DNA of 18,040 nucleotides. It comes from Lachnospiraceae bacterium UBA3711 (GTDB taxonomy: Bacteria > Bacillota > Clostridia > Lachnospirales > Lachnospiraceae). The first letter of the stretch is position 1. Each line of letters starts with the position of its first letter. Below the pieces are notes generated by a model. The model saw only the letters and a program-made list of their open reading frames with translations, was not told the DNA's origin and did no database searches. Below are positions 6,738-15,141 of the stretch, in pieces. The DNA is taken from contig DFHY01000028.1 in the NCBI GenBank assembly GCA_002371345.1, positions 1-18,040 on the forward strand. Direction: 5' to 3'. The position numbers were made by a program, and so were the translations under genes.

Positions 6738-8330
6738 TTACACGTTCTGCTCCCTGTACTCTCTCGGCGTCATGCCGGTCTGCTTCTTGAATATCCGGCT
6801 GAAGTAATTCGGGTCGGGATATCCTGACTGCATGCCTGCCTCCCGGACCGACAGAGGCGGGCGCCTCAGAAGCTCCTTCGCGTTGTTGATCCGCAGTGAA
6901 GTGAGATAGTCGATAAAATTCTCCCCGACCTCTTCCTTGAACAGCTTGCTGAAGTAATACGGGCTTACGTTCACCTCTTTCGAAACATCGTCCAAAGACA
7001 GTTCATTTCTGAAGTTCTCCTGTATATACTTGCACGCCCTCGACACCGTCGATTCGTCCTTCTCCTCAGCCTGATTCTGAATGGTTGCGGTAATTGACGT
7101 CATATTGTCGACAAACCAGTTCCTTATCTCATCCGGGTTCCCGAGCGCGTTGACCTGGGTAAGGTAGTCCTTGCGGTAATCGAACGCGTAGTTGACAGAG
7201 CCGGCGTTGAACGCCTCATGCTCCGACCTGAGGACAATCTCAAGAGCCTTCAGCCGCATGCTGTCCAGGTCCTCAGGATCATGGCGCACCATCCAGTCGC
7301 AGAACACATTGACCTTCTCCTGAACCGCGGCGACGTCTCCTCTTGAGAGCGCCGTAAATGTGTCCCTCTCCAGCTCGATCGGATAGTCATCCTCATATAT
7401 TCCGTGCGCGGATATGTCCTCGATGTGCACAACCCTCGCGCGCGAGTCCCGGAGCGCGTTAACAGCCTCAAGATAGCTCATTCGAAGATCTGCGAATCTG
7501 CAGATTCTTCCTATGCCGGCGCGGAAGCGCATGGACAGCATCTCTGAGAGCCTCTGCAGAAGAGACCGCATATTGTTGATCGCCTCAATTCTCTCGTCAT
7601 AAGTGACCGTCTCGTCATTGTGAGGAACTACCACAACTATCCTGTCACTCATGACCGGTCCTATGATGCACCGCTGAAAAGACTTTATCACCGACCTGAT
7701 CTGCATATAGTTCTCCTGAGCTTTCATGCGGCTCTCCACAGGAGTCAGGAGCTCCATGCCGGGATTCTGAGATCCGAACTGGATAACCTCAACATAGGCG
7801 TCCTTCTCATGTATCTCAAGCAGTTCCCTGTAGTATTCTTCGTCCTGCATATCGTCGGACAGCAGCATGCCGGTGACAAAGCCGTTCTCGACTACAGGGA
7901 TGATCGTCTCAAGCTTCTCCTGAATCTTCAGCTGGTCCGACCTTTTCTCCCTGATCCTGTCGACCTTCCGCATCCCGTCTTCCACGGTCTGGATGATCAC
8001 TTTCCTCGAAACCGGCTTCATAATGTATTTTTCCACACCGAGCGATATGGCGTCCTGGGCGTAATCAAACTTGTCATACGCGGAAATGACATAGAACAGG
8101 CACGATGTATTAAATGACCTGATCTCACGTATCGCGGCGATGCCGTTTATCCCCGGCATCTGAATGTCCATGAACACAATGTCGGGATGAAAGGTCTCGG
8201 CCTGCTCGATGGCTGTCCTGCCCGTCTTGGCCGTGGCGATCTCAACCGATTCAGGGTATTCTTTTAAAATGATCCCACTGAGGGATTCAACCATGATGCC
8301 TTCATCATCCGCTATCAGAATCCGATACAT
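6738..8330 (-). CDS. YesN-type response regulator (receiver plus AraC-family DNA-binding domain)
   Basis: 530 residues from ATG at 8330, with AAGGAG eight bases upstream; an in-frame extension to 8465 lies inside the kinase gene and lacks receiver homology. Residues 1-120 form a receiver domain: acidic pair DDE (8-10), phosphoacceptor D55 in FMDIQMPG, S83 and K105 in IMKPV. A long middle region (about 130-420, including a coiled region after the receiver) is typical of YesN proteins. Residues about 425-530 are an AraC-type double helix-turn-helix ending SGYPDPNYFSRIFKKQTGMT-like (YFSKLFKEEVG, then NYFSRIFKKQTG). It should bind DNA and activate nearby sugar-transport promoters when phosphorylated by the adjacent kinase. 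The gene starts 13 bases after the kinase stop, so the two are co-translated partners. Targets are inferred. Confidence 0.95.
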   Translation of the reverse strand: MYRILIADDEGIMVESLSGIILKEYPESVEIATAKTGRTAIEQAETFHPDIVFMDIQMPGINGIAAIREIRSFNTSCLFYVISAYDKFDYAQDAISLGVEKYIMKPVSRKVIIQTVEDGMRKVDRIREKRSDQLKIQEKLETIIPVVENGFVTGMLLSDDMQDEEYYRELLEIHEKDAYVEVIQFGSQNPGMELLTPVESRMKAQENYMQIRSVIKSFQRCIIGPVMSDRIVVVVPHNDETVTYDERIEAINNMRSLLQRLSEMLSMRFRAGIGRICRFADLRMSYLEAVNALRDSRARVVHIEDISAHGIYEDDYPIELERDTFTALSRGDVAAVQEKVNVFCDWMVRHDPEDLDSMRLKALEIVLRSEHEAFNAGSVNYAFDYRKDYLTQVNALGNPDEIRNWFVDNMTSITATIQNQAEEKDESTVSRACKYIQENFRNELSLDDVSKEVNVSPYYFSKLFKEEVGENFIDYLTSLRINNAKELLRRPPLSVREAGMQSGYPDPNYFSRIFKKQTGMTPREYREQNV

Positions 8331-8343
8331 ATCTGTTTCTCCT

Positions 8344-9876
8344 TCACGTGACAGTGGTGTCCGCCGGCAGAAGAACCGTAACCTCGGTTCCCATACCCGG
8401 GCCGTCGCTCCATATGCTGAACAGGTTTTCACGCCCATAGTACAGCTCCAGCCGCGATATAACATTCTCCATCGCTATTCCTGTTGAATCCTGCTCATCG
8501 GCCTGAGGATCCCTGGCGTCGGCTCCTCTGTGCGCCATGATGGCTTCAAGCTGCCTTCTTGTCATCCCTGCGCCGTTGTCCGAAACCGTGATCCGCACGC
8601 AGCTGGCGCCCGATTCATTTTCATTCTCGGGAACATAATCCACTGCAAGAGTCACTCTGCCGTTCTCGTGATCGTCATGAATCCCATGCTGAATAGCGTT
8701 TTCCACTATAGGCTGGAGGATCATGCTCGGCATCCTTATAACGGACGGGTCAATAGAGCTGTCGATCTGCTTCTCATAGTGGATATCCCCGGCGAAGCGC
8801 ACGTTCAGAATATACACATAGTTGTCCACCGACGCGATCTCCTCGCTGAGCGCCGCGTCTCCTCCGGTTTTCTTGACATTGTAACGGAAGAACTGAGCCA
8901 TACGGGAAAGGAACAGCTCCGTTCTCTCCGCCCCTTCCATCATTGCCAGCTGTGACCCGGCGTTCAGGCTGTTGAACAGAAAGTGAGGATTGATCTGTGC
9001 CTGAAGGAATTTCAGCTGCGCCTCCTTCAGGTGGGCCTCCATGGAGAGCTCATTTTCCTTCATCTGAGCCTCCTTCTCCAGAGACTCTCTCTGAGATTCG
9101 ATATATGTTCGTATGCTGTCCAGCATCTTGTGGAACGCGTTTGTGACTACTCCGACCTCATCCTGCCTCTCTGACGCCCTGACATCCACGCTGAAGTCGC
9201 CGCCCGCCACACTCTCCGCCGCCGCGCTCAGCGCGCCCAGAGGGCCTATCATCGCCCGCACGCTCACAACACACAGGACAAGCGCTACCACGCTGACAAC
9301 AACGATCATCAGAAGGCTCATGCGCTCAACCACTCTCATGCCGCGCAGAAGAGAGAGATAGTTCTCCGTGTTTCTTGAAAAACGCCGGCTGTTGAGCGTG
9401 TAGATATAGTTGTTGATGTAGTCGAACAGTGTGGCTGCCCTGGCGAAGTCGGCCTTGTACTCCTCGACATTCCTGCCGCGCCGGGCCTGTATCGCGTCCT
9501 CTGATACAGACAGGTATGACTGTGTCATAACCCTGATATTCTTCTCCAGCATCAGGAGCTCATTTCCGACATTCCTGCCGTTCAGGTCATCGGTCATCTC
9601 CCTGAGCTCCTGCTCATACCGGTAGAAGTTCTCCAGAGATGGGGAGCTCTTCGTGCTCAGGTAATCATACATGCTTCCCTGCGCCTCGGTCAGAGTGTCA
9701 GCCAGGCTCATGATGACGGCATTGGAGGCAAATACCTCATTGATCTGCTTGACTGTCTCGCTGCTCTGGCGAAACGCGAATATGTTCGCAGCGAGCACGA
9801 CGAGCAGAACAGCCGCCACGACAGCTGTGATGCGTGTCTGCACCGACGAAAGGATGCGAATTCTGTTCTTTTTCAT
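8344..9876 (-). CDS. LytS/YesM-type sensor histidine kinase
   Basis: 510 residues, ATG at 9876 overlapping the preceding stop as ATGA, with AGGAGG seven bases upstream. Membrane helices are at about 13-34 and 186-210, enclosing an extracytoplasmic helical region of about 150 residues. A HAMP domain (about 205-260) leads through a coiled coil to the His_kinase domain with phosphoacceptor H298 in AQINPHFLFNSLN, then the ATPase domain: N-box QPIVENAIQHG (388-398), DNGAGM (433-438) and STGIAMENVISRL. In the last motif the usual GIG reads GIA, a slight departure. The partner is the YesN-like regulator encoded next. The extracytoplasmic region shows no sugar-binding fold, so ligand sensing probably depends on the neighbouring binding proteins, as for XylFII with LytS. 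Family assignment is firm; the stimulus is inferred. Confidence 0.95.
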   Translation of the reverse strand: MKKNRIRILSSVQTRITAVVAAVLLVVLAANIFAFRQSSETVKQINEVFASNAVIMSLADTLTEAQGSMYDYLSTKSSPSLENFYRYEQELREMTDDLNGRNVGNELLMLEKNIRVMTQSYLSVSEDAIQARRGRNVEEYKADFARAATLFDYINNYIYTLNSRRFSRNTENYLSLLRGMRVVERMSLLMIVVVSVVALVLCVVSVRAMIGPLGALSAAAESVAGGDFSVDVRASERQDEVGVVTNAFHKMLDSIRTYIESQRESLEKEAQMKENELSMEAHLKEAQLKFLQAQINPHFLFNSLNAGSQLAMMEGAERTELFLSRMAQFFRYNVKKTGGDAALSEEIASVDNYVYILNVRFAGDIHYEKQIDSSIDPSVIRMPSMILQPIVENAIQHGIHDDHENGRVTLAVDYVPENENESGASCVRITVSDNGAGMTRRQLEAIMAHRGADARDPQADEQDSTGIAMENVISRLELYYGRENLFSIWSDGPGMGTEVTVLLPADTTVT

Positions 9877-10898
9877 CCATCCGCCTCCTGTCCCGCGTCT
9901 GTGCCTCTCTCCCGCTCATAGCGTTCGACAGTCATCGGAGTTACTCCAAAGAGAGTGATATTGTAATAGCTGCTGACTCTCCCAAGCTCCAGATACTCAT
10001 CCAGCGCCTGTACGCATACATCGCCCAGGGCTCCTGTATCGATCGTCATTGTCACCGGAATCAGATCCTGCCGGAGCGCCTGTAATATCTGGTCAGTCAC
10101 ATAGTAGCCGATCACCTGGACCTTGCCGACCAGATTGTACTCTATCAGGGCCTGGATAGCGCACTCTGTCTGCACACTGTTCAGGCAGATCAGGATATCC
10201 GGCCTCTCCCTGCCGAGAAGTATGTCCCGTATAACCTCCTCCGCATCGAAGTCCGTGCGGCTGTCAACGCTCTCAGTACGAAGCTCCATGGTTCTTCCCG
10301 ACGGAGCGCCGTTCAGCACTGCCTGCACCATCTGCGTATACAGAAGCTGTGTCTCATTTTCAGAGTCACCCGCGTCCGTCAGGAGACAGACCACGTTCTT
10401 GCCGTTGCGCAGCAGGCTGAGCAGCTGTCCGCCGTACAGGTCGCCCATCTGATAATTTGATACGCCCGCATAGCTGACACGTCCGCTGTCCGGGAGGTCC
10501 CTGAGAATGGTTATCACGGGGACGCCTGCCTCGGAGGCTCTCGTGATCGCATCCGACAGATCGCCCGATCCGTCAGGATAGACGATTATTCCGTCCGCCT
10601 TCATCGCGATGGAGATATCGACACACTCCGCGGCCGAATAATGTCTTGGTGCCCCCCTGCCGCACCACTCCAGATATGCACCCGACTCCTCGCAGGCGGA
10701 AGCCGTCTTCTCATATATATCCTGCAGCATCTGGGACTCGTCGGATGACACGAACAGATAGTGCCTGCCATAGGTGCGAATGCTGTCCGGGCTTATGTCA
10801 AGCTCCCTGACCTGTCTCTGGGTCCGGACATACAGCCCAATCACCAGAACCCCTGATATTCCCAGGATAACCGTCATCAAATAGATAAGTTTTCTCAC
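9873..10898 (-). CDS. Membrane-anchored sugar-binding-like sensor protein
   Basis: 341 residues from GTG at 10898, with GGAG eight bases upstream. One membrane helix (about residues 4-23) without a lipobox cysteine anchors the protein, leaving a type I periplasmic-binding-protein domain outside. That domain has the LacI/ribose-binding layout: KADGIIVYPDG, GVPVITILRD, YAGVSNYQMGDLYGGQL, RPDILICLNSVQTECAIQAL and VQVIGYYVTDQIL. It belongs with no transporter subunit directly, and its stop overlaps the kinase start by four bases, which implies a coupled function. In Clostridium beijerinckii the membrane-tethered XylFII controls LytS in this way. I therefore read it as the sugar sensor for the kinase. 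The last residues are charged and poorly conserved in appearance. Ligand unknown. Confidence 0.88.
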   Translation of the reverse strand: MRKLIYLMTVILGISGVLVIGLYVRTQRQVRELDISPDSIRTYGRHYLFVSSDESQMLQDIYEKTASACEESGAYLEWCGRGAPRHYSAAECVDISIAMKADGIIVYPDGSGDLSDAITRASEAGVPVITILRDLPDSGRVSYAGVSNYQMGDLYGGQLLSLLRNGKNVVCLLTDAGDSENETQLLYTQMVQAVLNGAPSGRTMELRTESVDSRTDFDAEEVIRDILLGRERPDILICLNSVQTECAIQALIEYNLVGKVQVIGYYVTDQILQALRQDLIPVTMTIDTGALGDVCVQALDEYLELGRVSSYYNITLFGVTPMTVERYERERGTDAGQEADG

Positions 10899-10937
10899 GC
10901 CGCGAGCTCCGAATCAGTTCCGCCTCGGCTAAACTGC

Positions 10938-10986
10938 GCCCGGGCGCGCAAGCTTCAGCTGCCATGCTTCAACAGCTCGCCCGGGG
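10938..10986. repeat. GC-rich inverted repeat in leader of the sensory operon
   Basis: CCCGGGCG (10939-10946) pairs perfectly with CGCCCGGG (10978-10985). The 31-base interior contains two imperfect copies of GCTTCA followed by CAGCT or AGCTG. It lies about 40-90 bases upstream of the sensor gene start, inside the predicted transcript leader. There is no T-run on either strand, so it is not an obvious terminator. Confidence 0.5.
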
Positions 10987-11018
10987 CATCCGCCGGCGGT
11001 TTCAAACTTCAGGTTTTT

Positions 11019-11051
11019 AAAAAGGAGATCCGCCTTAGTGAGCAGATCCCC
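11019..11051 (-). terminator. Intrinsic terminator after the ChvE-type transporter operon
   Basis: On the minus strand GGGGATC (11051-11045) pairs with GATCTCC (11030-11024), seven pairs including one G-U, around a 14-base loop, followed by TTTTT (11023-11019). It stands about 90 bases after the second permease stop. The stem is modest, so some read-through is possible. Confidence 0.65.
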
Positions 11052-11054
11052 CTT

Positions 11055-11098
11055 ATTGTAACATAGATACCGGCCGTTAATGATCTCAATTCATTAAC
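11055..11098 (-). promoter_or_regulatory. Promoter of the sensory operon with a dyad operator
   Basis: TGTTACAAT (11063-11055) is an extended -10. At 17 bases upstream the -35 position holds TCATTA, a poor match, as is common with extended -10 promoters and activated promoters. GTTAATGA (11076-11083) and TCATTAAC (11091-11098) form a perfect 8-bp dyad with a 7-base spacer across the -35. The expected start at about 11048 falls inside the first arm of the terminator just downstream. Confidence 0.6.
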
Positions 11099-11143
11099 TT
11101 ATACCTATCCGCCGGGCGGCCAGGTTATCGGGCCGGTTATATC

Positions 11144-12310
11144 TTATTTGGACTTTTTCTTCGAGAGGATATCAAATGCGACCGCACCTAGAAGGACGAT
11201 GCCCTTGACAACCTTCTGGAAGTTCGCGTCGATGTTCATCAGGCTCATGCCCAGGTTGATAACGCCGATAAGAAGCGCTCCGACCAGCATGCCCGGAACC
11301 GTTCCTGCTCCGCCGTATGCGGAGACGCCGCCGACTACGCAGGCTGAGATAGCGTCCATCTCATAGTTCGTTCCGAGAGTGCTGTTGGCTGCCTGAACCT
11401 TGCTCAGAACCGCGAAGGATGTGATAACCGTGATCACAGCCATGTTGAGGTAAGCAAGGAACATAACCCTCCTGGTATCTATACCGGACAGGCGCGCCGC
11501 CTCCCTGTTTCCTCCGACAACATAGAAATGACGTCCGATCGTCGTCTTTCCGGTGATGAAGCTGTAGAGTAGAACGATAATCGCGACCCAGATAAGGACC
11601 GTCGGAATACCTCCGGCCATTGCCAGCTTATAGGCAAACAGCATGATAACAGCATCCAGAAGGACTGTCTTTCCAAGCACCCACGCGAAAGAATCCGCCT
11701 CATAGCCTTTCTTTACTCTGGAAGCGCGCGTCCTGAAGTTAAGTACGAGCACAATCAGGCTTGCGACAACGCCCACGACAATACACGGAATGTTAAGCTC
11801 TCCAAGCTTTGTCGACAGGACCTTACCCGCAAAGACAGTCAGGAAATTATCCGGGAACGGAGCCAGCGAACCGGTTGAGCTGTTGGAGCTCAGGATCTGC
11901 GTTCCAAGTCCGCGGAACGCGAGATATCCGGCCAGTGTCGCGATCCAGGGCGGAATATCCACGTAAGCGATCAGGAATCCGAGAACGCATCCGTATATGA
12001 TTCCCACAAGAATCAGGAGAATAACGGACACGGCCGTGTTCATCTGCCTGACGATCATCAGATATCCGCCGATGGCGCCTATCAGGCAGACGAATGAGCC
12101 GCAGCTCAGGTCAATGTTTCCGCCCGTCAGCATGCACATCAGCATACCGCACGCCAGAATGAACACATAAGCGTTCTGTGTAATCAGCGCGTTAAACTGC
12201 AGAGGCTGGAACATCATGCCCTTTGTCGTTATCGTGAAGAAGATAAAGACGAGAACCAGGACGATGAGCATGGTATTATCTTTTAACAGGGTTTTTACAT
12301 CCTTTTTCAT
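11144..12310 (-). CDS. mmsB: Multiple-monosaccharide ABC permease, second copy (MmsB type)
   Basis: 388 residues, ATG at 12310 with AAGGAGGGGAGG just upstream and 14 bases after the first permease. It is a BPD_transp_2 family permease of the XylH/GguB size class (about 390 residues rather than about 320 for RbsC). Visible features are GMLMCMLTGGNIDLSCGSFVCL, IPPWIATLAGYLAFRGLG, GRHFYVVGGNREAARLSGIDTRR, ACVVGGVSAYGGAGTVPGML and a lysine-rich cytoplasmic C-terminus after FDILSKKK. About ten membrane helices are expected, with a long hydrophilic insertion in the middle, including KKGYEADSF. It shares all its landmarks with the preceding permease but differs through much of its length, so it is an old tandem duplicate. 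With MmsA and ChvE it should import pentoses or hexoses. A mixed permease pair is likely. Confidence 0.92.
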   Translation of the reverse strand: MKKDVKTLLKDNTMLIVLVLVFIFFTITTKGMMFQPLQFNALITQNAYVFILACGMLMCMLTGGNIDLSCGSFVCLIGAIGGYLMIVRQMNTAVSVILLILVGIIYGCVLGFLIAYVDIPPWIATLAGYLAFRGLGTQILSSNSSTGSLAPFPDNFLTVFAGKVLSTKLGELNIPCIVVGVVASLIVLVLNFRTRASRVKKGYEADSFAWVLGKTVLLDAVIMLFAYKLAMAGGIPTVLIWVAIIVLLYSFITGKTTIGRHFYVVGGNREAARLSGIDTRRVMFLAYLNMAVITVITSFAVLSKVQAANSTLGTNYEMDAISACVVGGVSAYGGAGTVPGMLVGALLIGVINLGMSLMNIDANFQKVVKGIVLLGAVAFDILSKKKSK

Positions 12311-12324
12311 CTTTCCTCCCCTCC

Positions 12325-13494
12325 TTATTCTTTCTTCTTGGAGACGACATCGAACAGAACCGCGATCAGGAGAACCAGACCCTTGACCACACTCTGATAG
12401 TTAGTCGACACGCCCATGATACTCATACCCTGGTTGATAACGCCCAGAAGTACGGCACCGACAACAGTTCCGGATACACTTCCGATCCCGCCGTAAGCTG
12501 AAGCCCCGCCGATGAAGCAGGCGGCGATGGCATCCATCTCATAGCCCTGTCCGAAAGTGGGATTGCCCTGAACGGCTCTCGCCAGGGTCAGTATTCCGGC
12601 AAGCCCCGCCAGAAGGCCCATGTTCGCGTAGGCGATGAAGAATACTCTCTTGGTGTTGACGCCGGACAGCTCCGTTGCCTTCCTGTTGCCGCCAACAGCG
12701 TACAGATAACGCCCGATAGCCGTTCTCTGCGATATGTAGTTGTAGATCAGGAGGACTGCCAGGATCCAGAGCACAACTGAAGGTATACCCTTGAACTTCG
12801 ACAGCTTATAGGAGATGTACAGGATCAGGGCCGCGAGAATGACAACCTTGATGATCTCGCCCGTCATGCTGTCATTCGTGTATCCCTTCACCTTCCTGGT
12901 GATCCAGGTCTTCACATTCAGCACCACGAACAGCACCGCAATGACAGCTCCGGCGATCATGCAGGTAAGATTGAAGCTTCCGCCCTTCCCGATAAAATCA
13001 GGGACATAGCAGTCAGCGCCGCCGCCGAACACGTTAAGAAACGCTTCGTTGCGGACGCCGATCGAATAACCGTTCAGAACAACATTGGACAGTCCGCGGA
13101 ACGCGTACATGCCGGCAAGAGTAGCGATAAACGGAGGAACCGATACGTACGCGATCCAGAAGCCCTGGAACATACCTATAACAAGTCCGACCGCCAGCAT
13201 GACTATAACCGCCAGCACCGCGCTGATGTTTTTGTCCATCATCACCGCGCCGATACCGCCTGTAAAGCAGACGACCGAACCGACAGACAGGTCGATGTTT
13301 CCTCCGGTAAGAATGCACATCAGCATGCCGGTTCCGAGAACGAACACATACGCGTTCTGGGAAAACAGGTTGTTGATGTTCTGCGGAAGCAGGATAGTCC
13401 CGCCGGTCCGCCAGTAGAAGAACAGGATCACGACGACAAGGGCGATGATCATGGTGTTCTTCTTAAAGAAGGCTTTTGCCGATCTGGTCTGCAT
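12325..13494 (-). CDS. mmsB: Multiple-monosaccharide ABC permease, first copy (MmsB type)
   Basis: 389 residues. The ATG at 13494 is preferred over an in-frame TTG at 13500 because the AAGGGG purine run lies seven to nine bases before it; it begins two bases after the ATPase stop, so translation is coupled. It is a BPD_transp_2 permease with GMLMCILTGGNIDLSVGSVV, VPPFIATLAGMYAFRGLS, a long hydrophilic central insertion (VKGYTNDSMTGE), GRYLYAVGGNRKATELSGVNTKR, ACFIGGASAYGGIGSVSG and a C-terminal FDVVSKKKE. The mid-protein insertion and length match the ChvE-associated permeases GguB/MmsB. It is the paralogue of the next gene and probably forms half of the channel served by MmsA. Substrate is inferred from ChvE: arabinose, xylose, galactose or glucose. 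Confidence 0.93.
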   Translation of the reverse strand: MQTRSAKAFFKKNTMIIALVVVILFFYWRTGGTILLPQNINNLFSQNAYVFVLGTGMLMCILTGGNIDLSVGSVVCFTGGIGAVMMDKNISAVLAVIVMLAVGLVIGMFQGFWIAYVSVPPFIATLAGMYAFRGLSNVVLNGYSIGVRNEAFLNVFGGGADCYVPDFIGKGGSFNLTCMIAGAVIAVLFVVLNVKTWITRKVKGYTNDSMTGEIIKVVILAALILYISYKLSKFKGIPSVVLWILAVLLIYNYISQRTAIGRYLYAVGGNRKATELSGVNTKRVFFIAYANMGLLAGLAGILTLARAVQGNPTFGQGYEMDAIAACFIGGASAYGGIGSVSGTVVGAVLLGVINQGMSIMGVSTNYQSVVKGLVLLIAVLFDVVSKKKE

Positions 13495-13496
13495 AA

Positions 13497-15041
13497 TCAA
13501 TCCCCCCTTCCTGAAGCAAGGATCATGCCCATGATGTTCTCCTGCGTCGCTTCCGATGCCTTCATCTCTCCAACTATACGGGAAGCGTTCATGATGTAGA
13601 TCCTGTCACTCATTCCGATGACCTCAGGCAGCTCGGAGGAAATCATGATGACCGACTTTCCCTCCCTCGCAAGATCGTTGATGATACAGTAGATCTCATA
13701 CTTGGCGCCGACATCGATACCACGGGTAGGCTCGTCAAGGATCAGAATATCAGGCTCCGCAAACATCCACTTCGCCAGGAGAACCTTCTGCTGGTTGCCA
13801 CCGGACAGGTTTCCGACAAGCTGCTCGACAGACGGCGTCTTCGTGTTCAGCTTCTTTCTGTACTCCTCCGCCGCCGCGTATTCGGCGTCCGTGTCCAGAA
13901 CCGTCCTGTTCGAAACTCCGTCAAGGTTTGCCAGAGTTGTATTGACGCGGATCGACTGCGACAGAACCAGTCCGTTGCCCTTCCTGTCCTCTGTCACATA
14001 CGCGATCTTGTGCTTAATGGCATCAAGCGGAGTCTTCTTAAGCCTGACCTCTTTTCCGTCGATCTTGAGAGTGCCGGACAGAAGGGTTCCGTAAGACTGT
14101 CCGAAGATACTCATGGCCAGCTCTGTTCTTCCTGCCCCCATCAGCCCGTAGATCCCGACAACCTCGCCCTTGCGGACATTCATGGAAACATCGTTTACGA
14201 CATTGCGCTCCGTATACTTCGGGTGCTGGACAGTCCAGTTTGAGACCTCCATCATGATGTCGCCGATCACGACATCCTCCCTCTTCGGGAAACGGTTCGT
14301 CATCTCACGTCCGACCATGCCCTTGATAATCCTGTCCTCGGATATCTGTTCGGCGCCATGGCAGTCAAGCGTCTCAATCGTCGACCCGTCACGAATCACC
14401 GTGATCTTGTCGGAGACATACGCGACCTCGTTCAGCTTGTGGGTTATGATGATCATCGTCATACCCTGCTTCTTGAATCCGAGCATCAGATCAAGCAGTG
14501 CCTTCGAGTCCTCTTCGTTCAGTGATGATGTGGGCTCATCAAGGATCAGCAGCTTCGCGTGCTTCGAGAGCGCCTTCGCGATCTCAACAAGCTGCTGCTT
14601 ACCGGTACCGATCTCCTTGACCTTAATCTTGGATGACTCTGTCAGCCCGACCATCTTCAGATATTTGTCCGCCTCGGAATAGGTCTTGTCCCAGTCGATC
14701 GCGCTCTTGCGTCCGACCTCATTTCCAAGGTACATATTCTCGCCGATAGTCATCTCAGGAACCAGTGCCAGCTCCTGATGGATGATAACGATTCCCTTGC
14801 TCTCGGAATCTTTTATCTTGTGAAACTTGCAGACCTCACCGTTGTAGATGATGTCTCCCTCATAGGTGCCGTACGGATATATGCCGCTGAGCACGTTCAT
14901 CAATGTGGACTTGCCGGCGCCGTTCTCTCCTACAAGGGCGTGGATCTCGCCCTCCTCAACCTGAAGATTGACATTATCCAGCGCCTTGACACCTGGGAAG
15001 GTCTTAGTGATATTCTTCATTTCCAGAATTATCTTAGCCAA
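13497..15041 (-). CDS. mmsA: Multiple-monosaccharide ABC transporter ATPase (MmsA/GguA type)
   Basis: 514 residues from TTG at 15041-15039, selected because GGAGG lies about eight bases upstream and the product then begins [16 protein letters not shown], as homologues do; the upstream GTG at 15056 overlaps that ribosome-binding site. There are two nucleotide-binding domains. The first has Walker [10 protein letters not shown] (38-46), a C-loop-like [15 protein letters not shown] and Walker [16 protein letters not shown]. The second has degenerate Walker [10 protein letters not shown], signature [14 protein letters not shown] and [20 protein letters not shown]. Hydrolysis at the first site presumably drives import through the two MmsB-type permeases. 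The gene lies between chvE and the permeases, the usual chvE-gguA-gguB order. It is clearly distinct from the MglA in the same window. Confidence 0.95.
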   Translation of the reverse strand: MAKIILEMKNITKTFPGVKALDNVNLQVEEGEIHALVGENGAGKSTLMNVLSGIYPYGTYEGDIIYNGEVCKFHKIKDSESKGIVIIHQELALVPEMTIGENMYLGNEVGRKSAIDWDKTYSEADKYLKMVGLTESSKIKVKEIGTGKQQLVEIAKALSKHAKLLILDEPTSSLNEEDSKALLDLMLGFKKQGMTMIIITHKLNEVAYVSDKITVIRDGSTIETLDCHGAEQISEDRIIKGMVGREMTNRFPKREDVVIGDIMMEVSNWTVQHPKYTERNVVNDVSMNVRKGEVVGIYGLMGAGRTELAMSIFGQSYGTLLSGTLKIDGKEVRLKKTPLDAIKHKIAYVTEDRKGNGLVLSQSIRVNTTLANLDGVSNRTVLDTDAEYAAAEEYRKKLNTKTPSVEQLVGNLSGGNQQKVLLAKWMFAEPDILILDEPTRGIDVGAKYEIYCIINDLAREGKSVIMISSELPEVIGMSDRIYIMNASRIVGEMKASEATQENIMGMILASGRGD

Positions 15042-15061
15042 TGTGTCTCCCTCCACTTAGA

Positions 15062-15092
15062 TATATAGGCGGGTTCATCACCCGCCTATATA
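15062..15092 (-). repeat. Perfect 13-bp hairpin between chvE and mmsA
   Basis: TATATAGGCGGGT (15062-15074) and ACCCGCCTATATA (15080-15092) form a perfect 13-bp stem with a 5-base loop. It lies 50 bases after the chvE stop and 20 bases before the mmsA start. No T-run follows, so it is better read as an mRNA-end protecting or processing stem-loop that raises binding-protein yield than as a terminator. Confidence 0.85.
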
Positions 15093-15141
15093 CCTGATTG
15101 CTGTTCAGTTAGAACTTCTCAGGAACCTCTTCTCAACCGAA

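Noticed and set aside
8331..8465. Longer start for the response regulator
   Set aside because: The 45 extra codons overlap the kinase coding region and precede a canonical receiver N-terminus that has its own ribosome-binding site.
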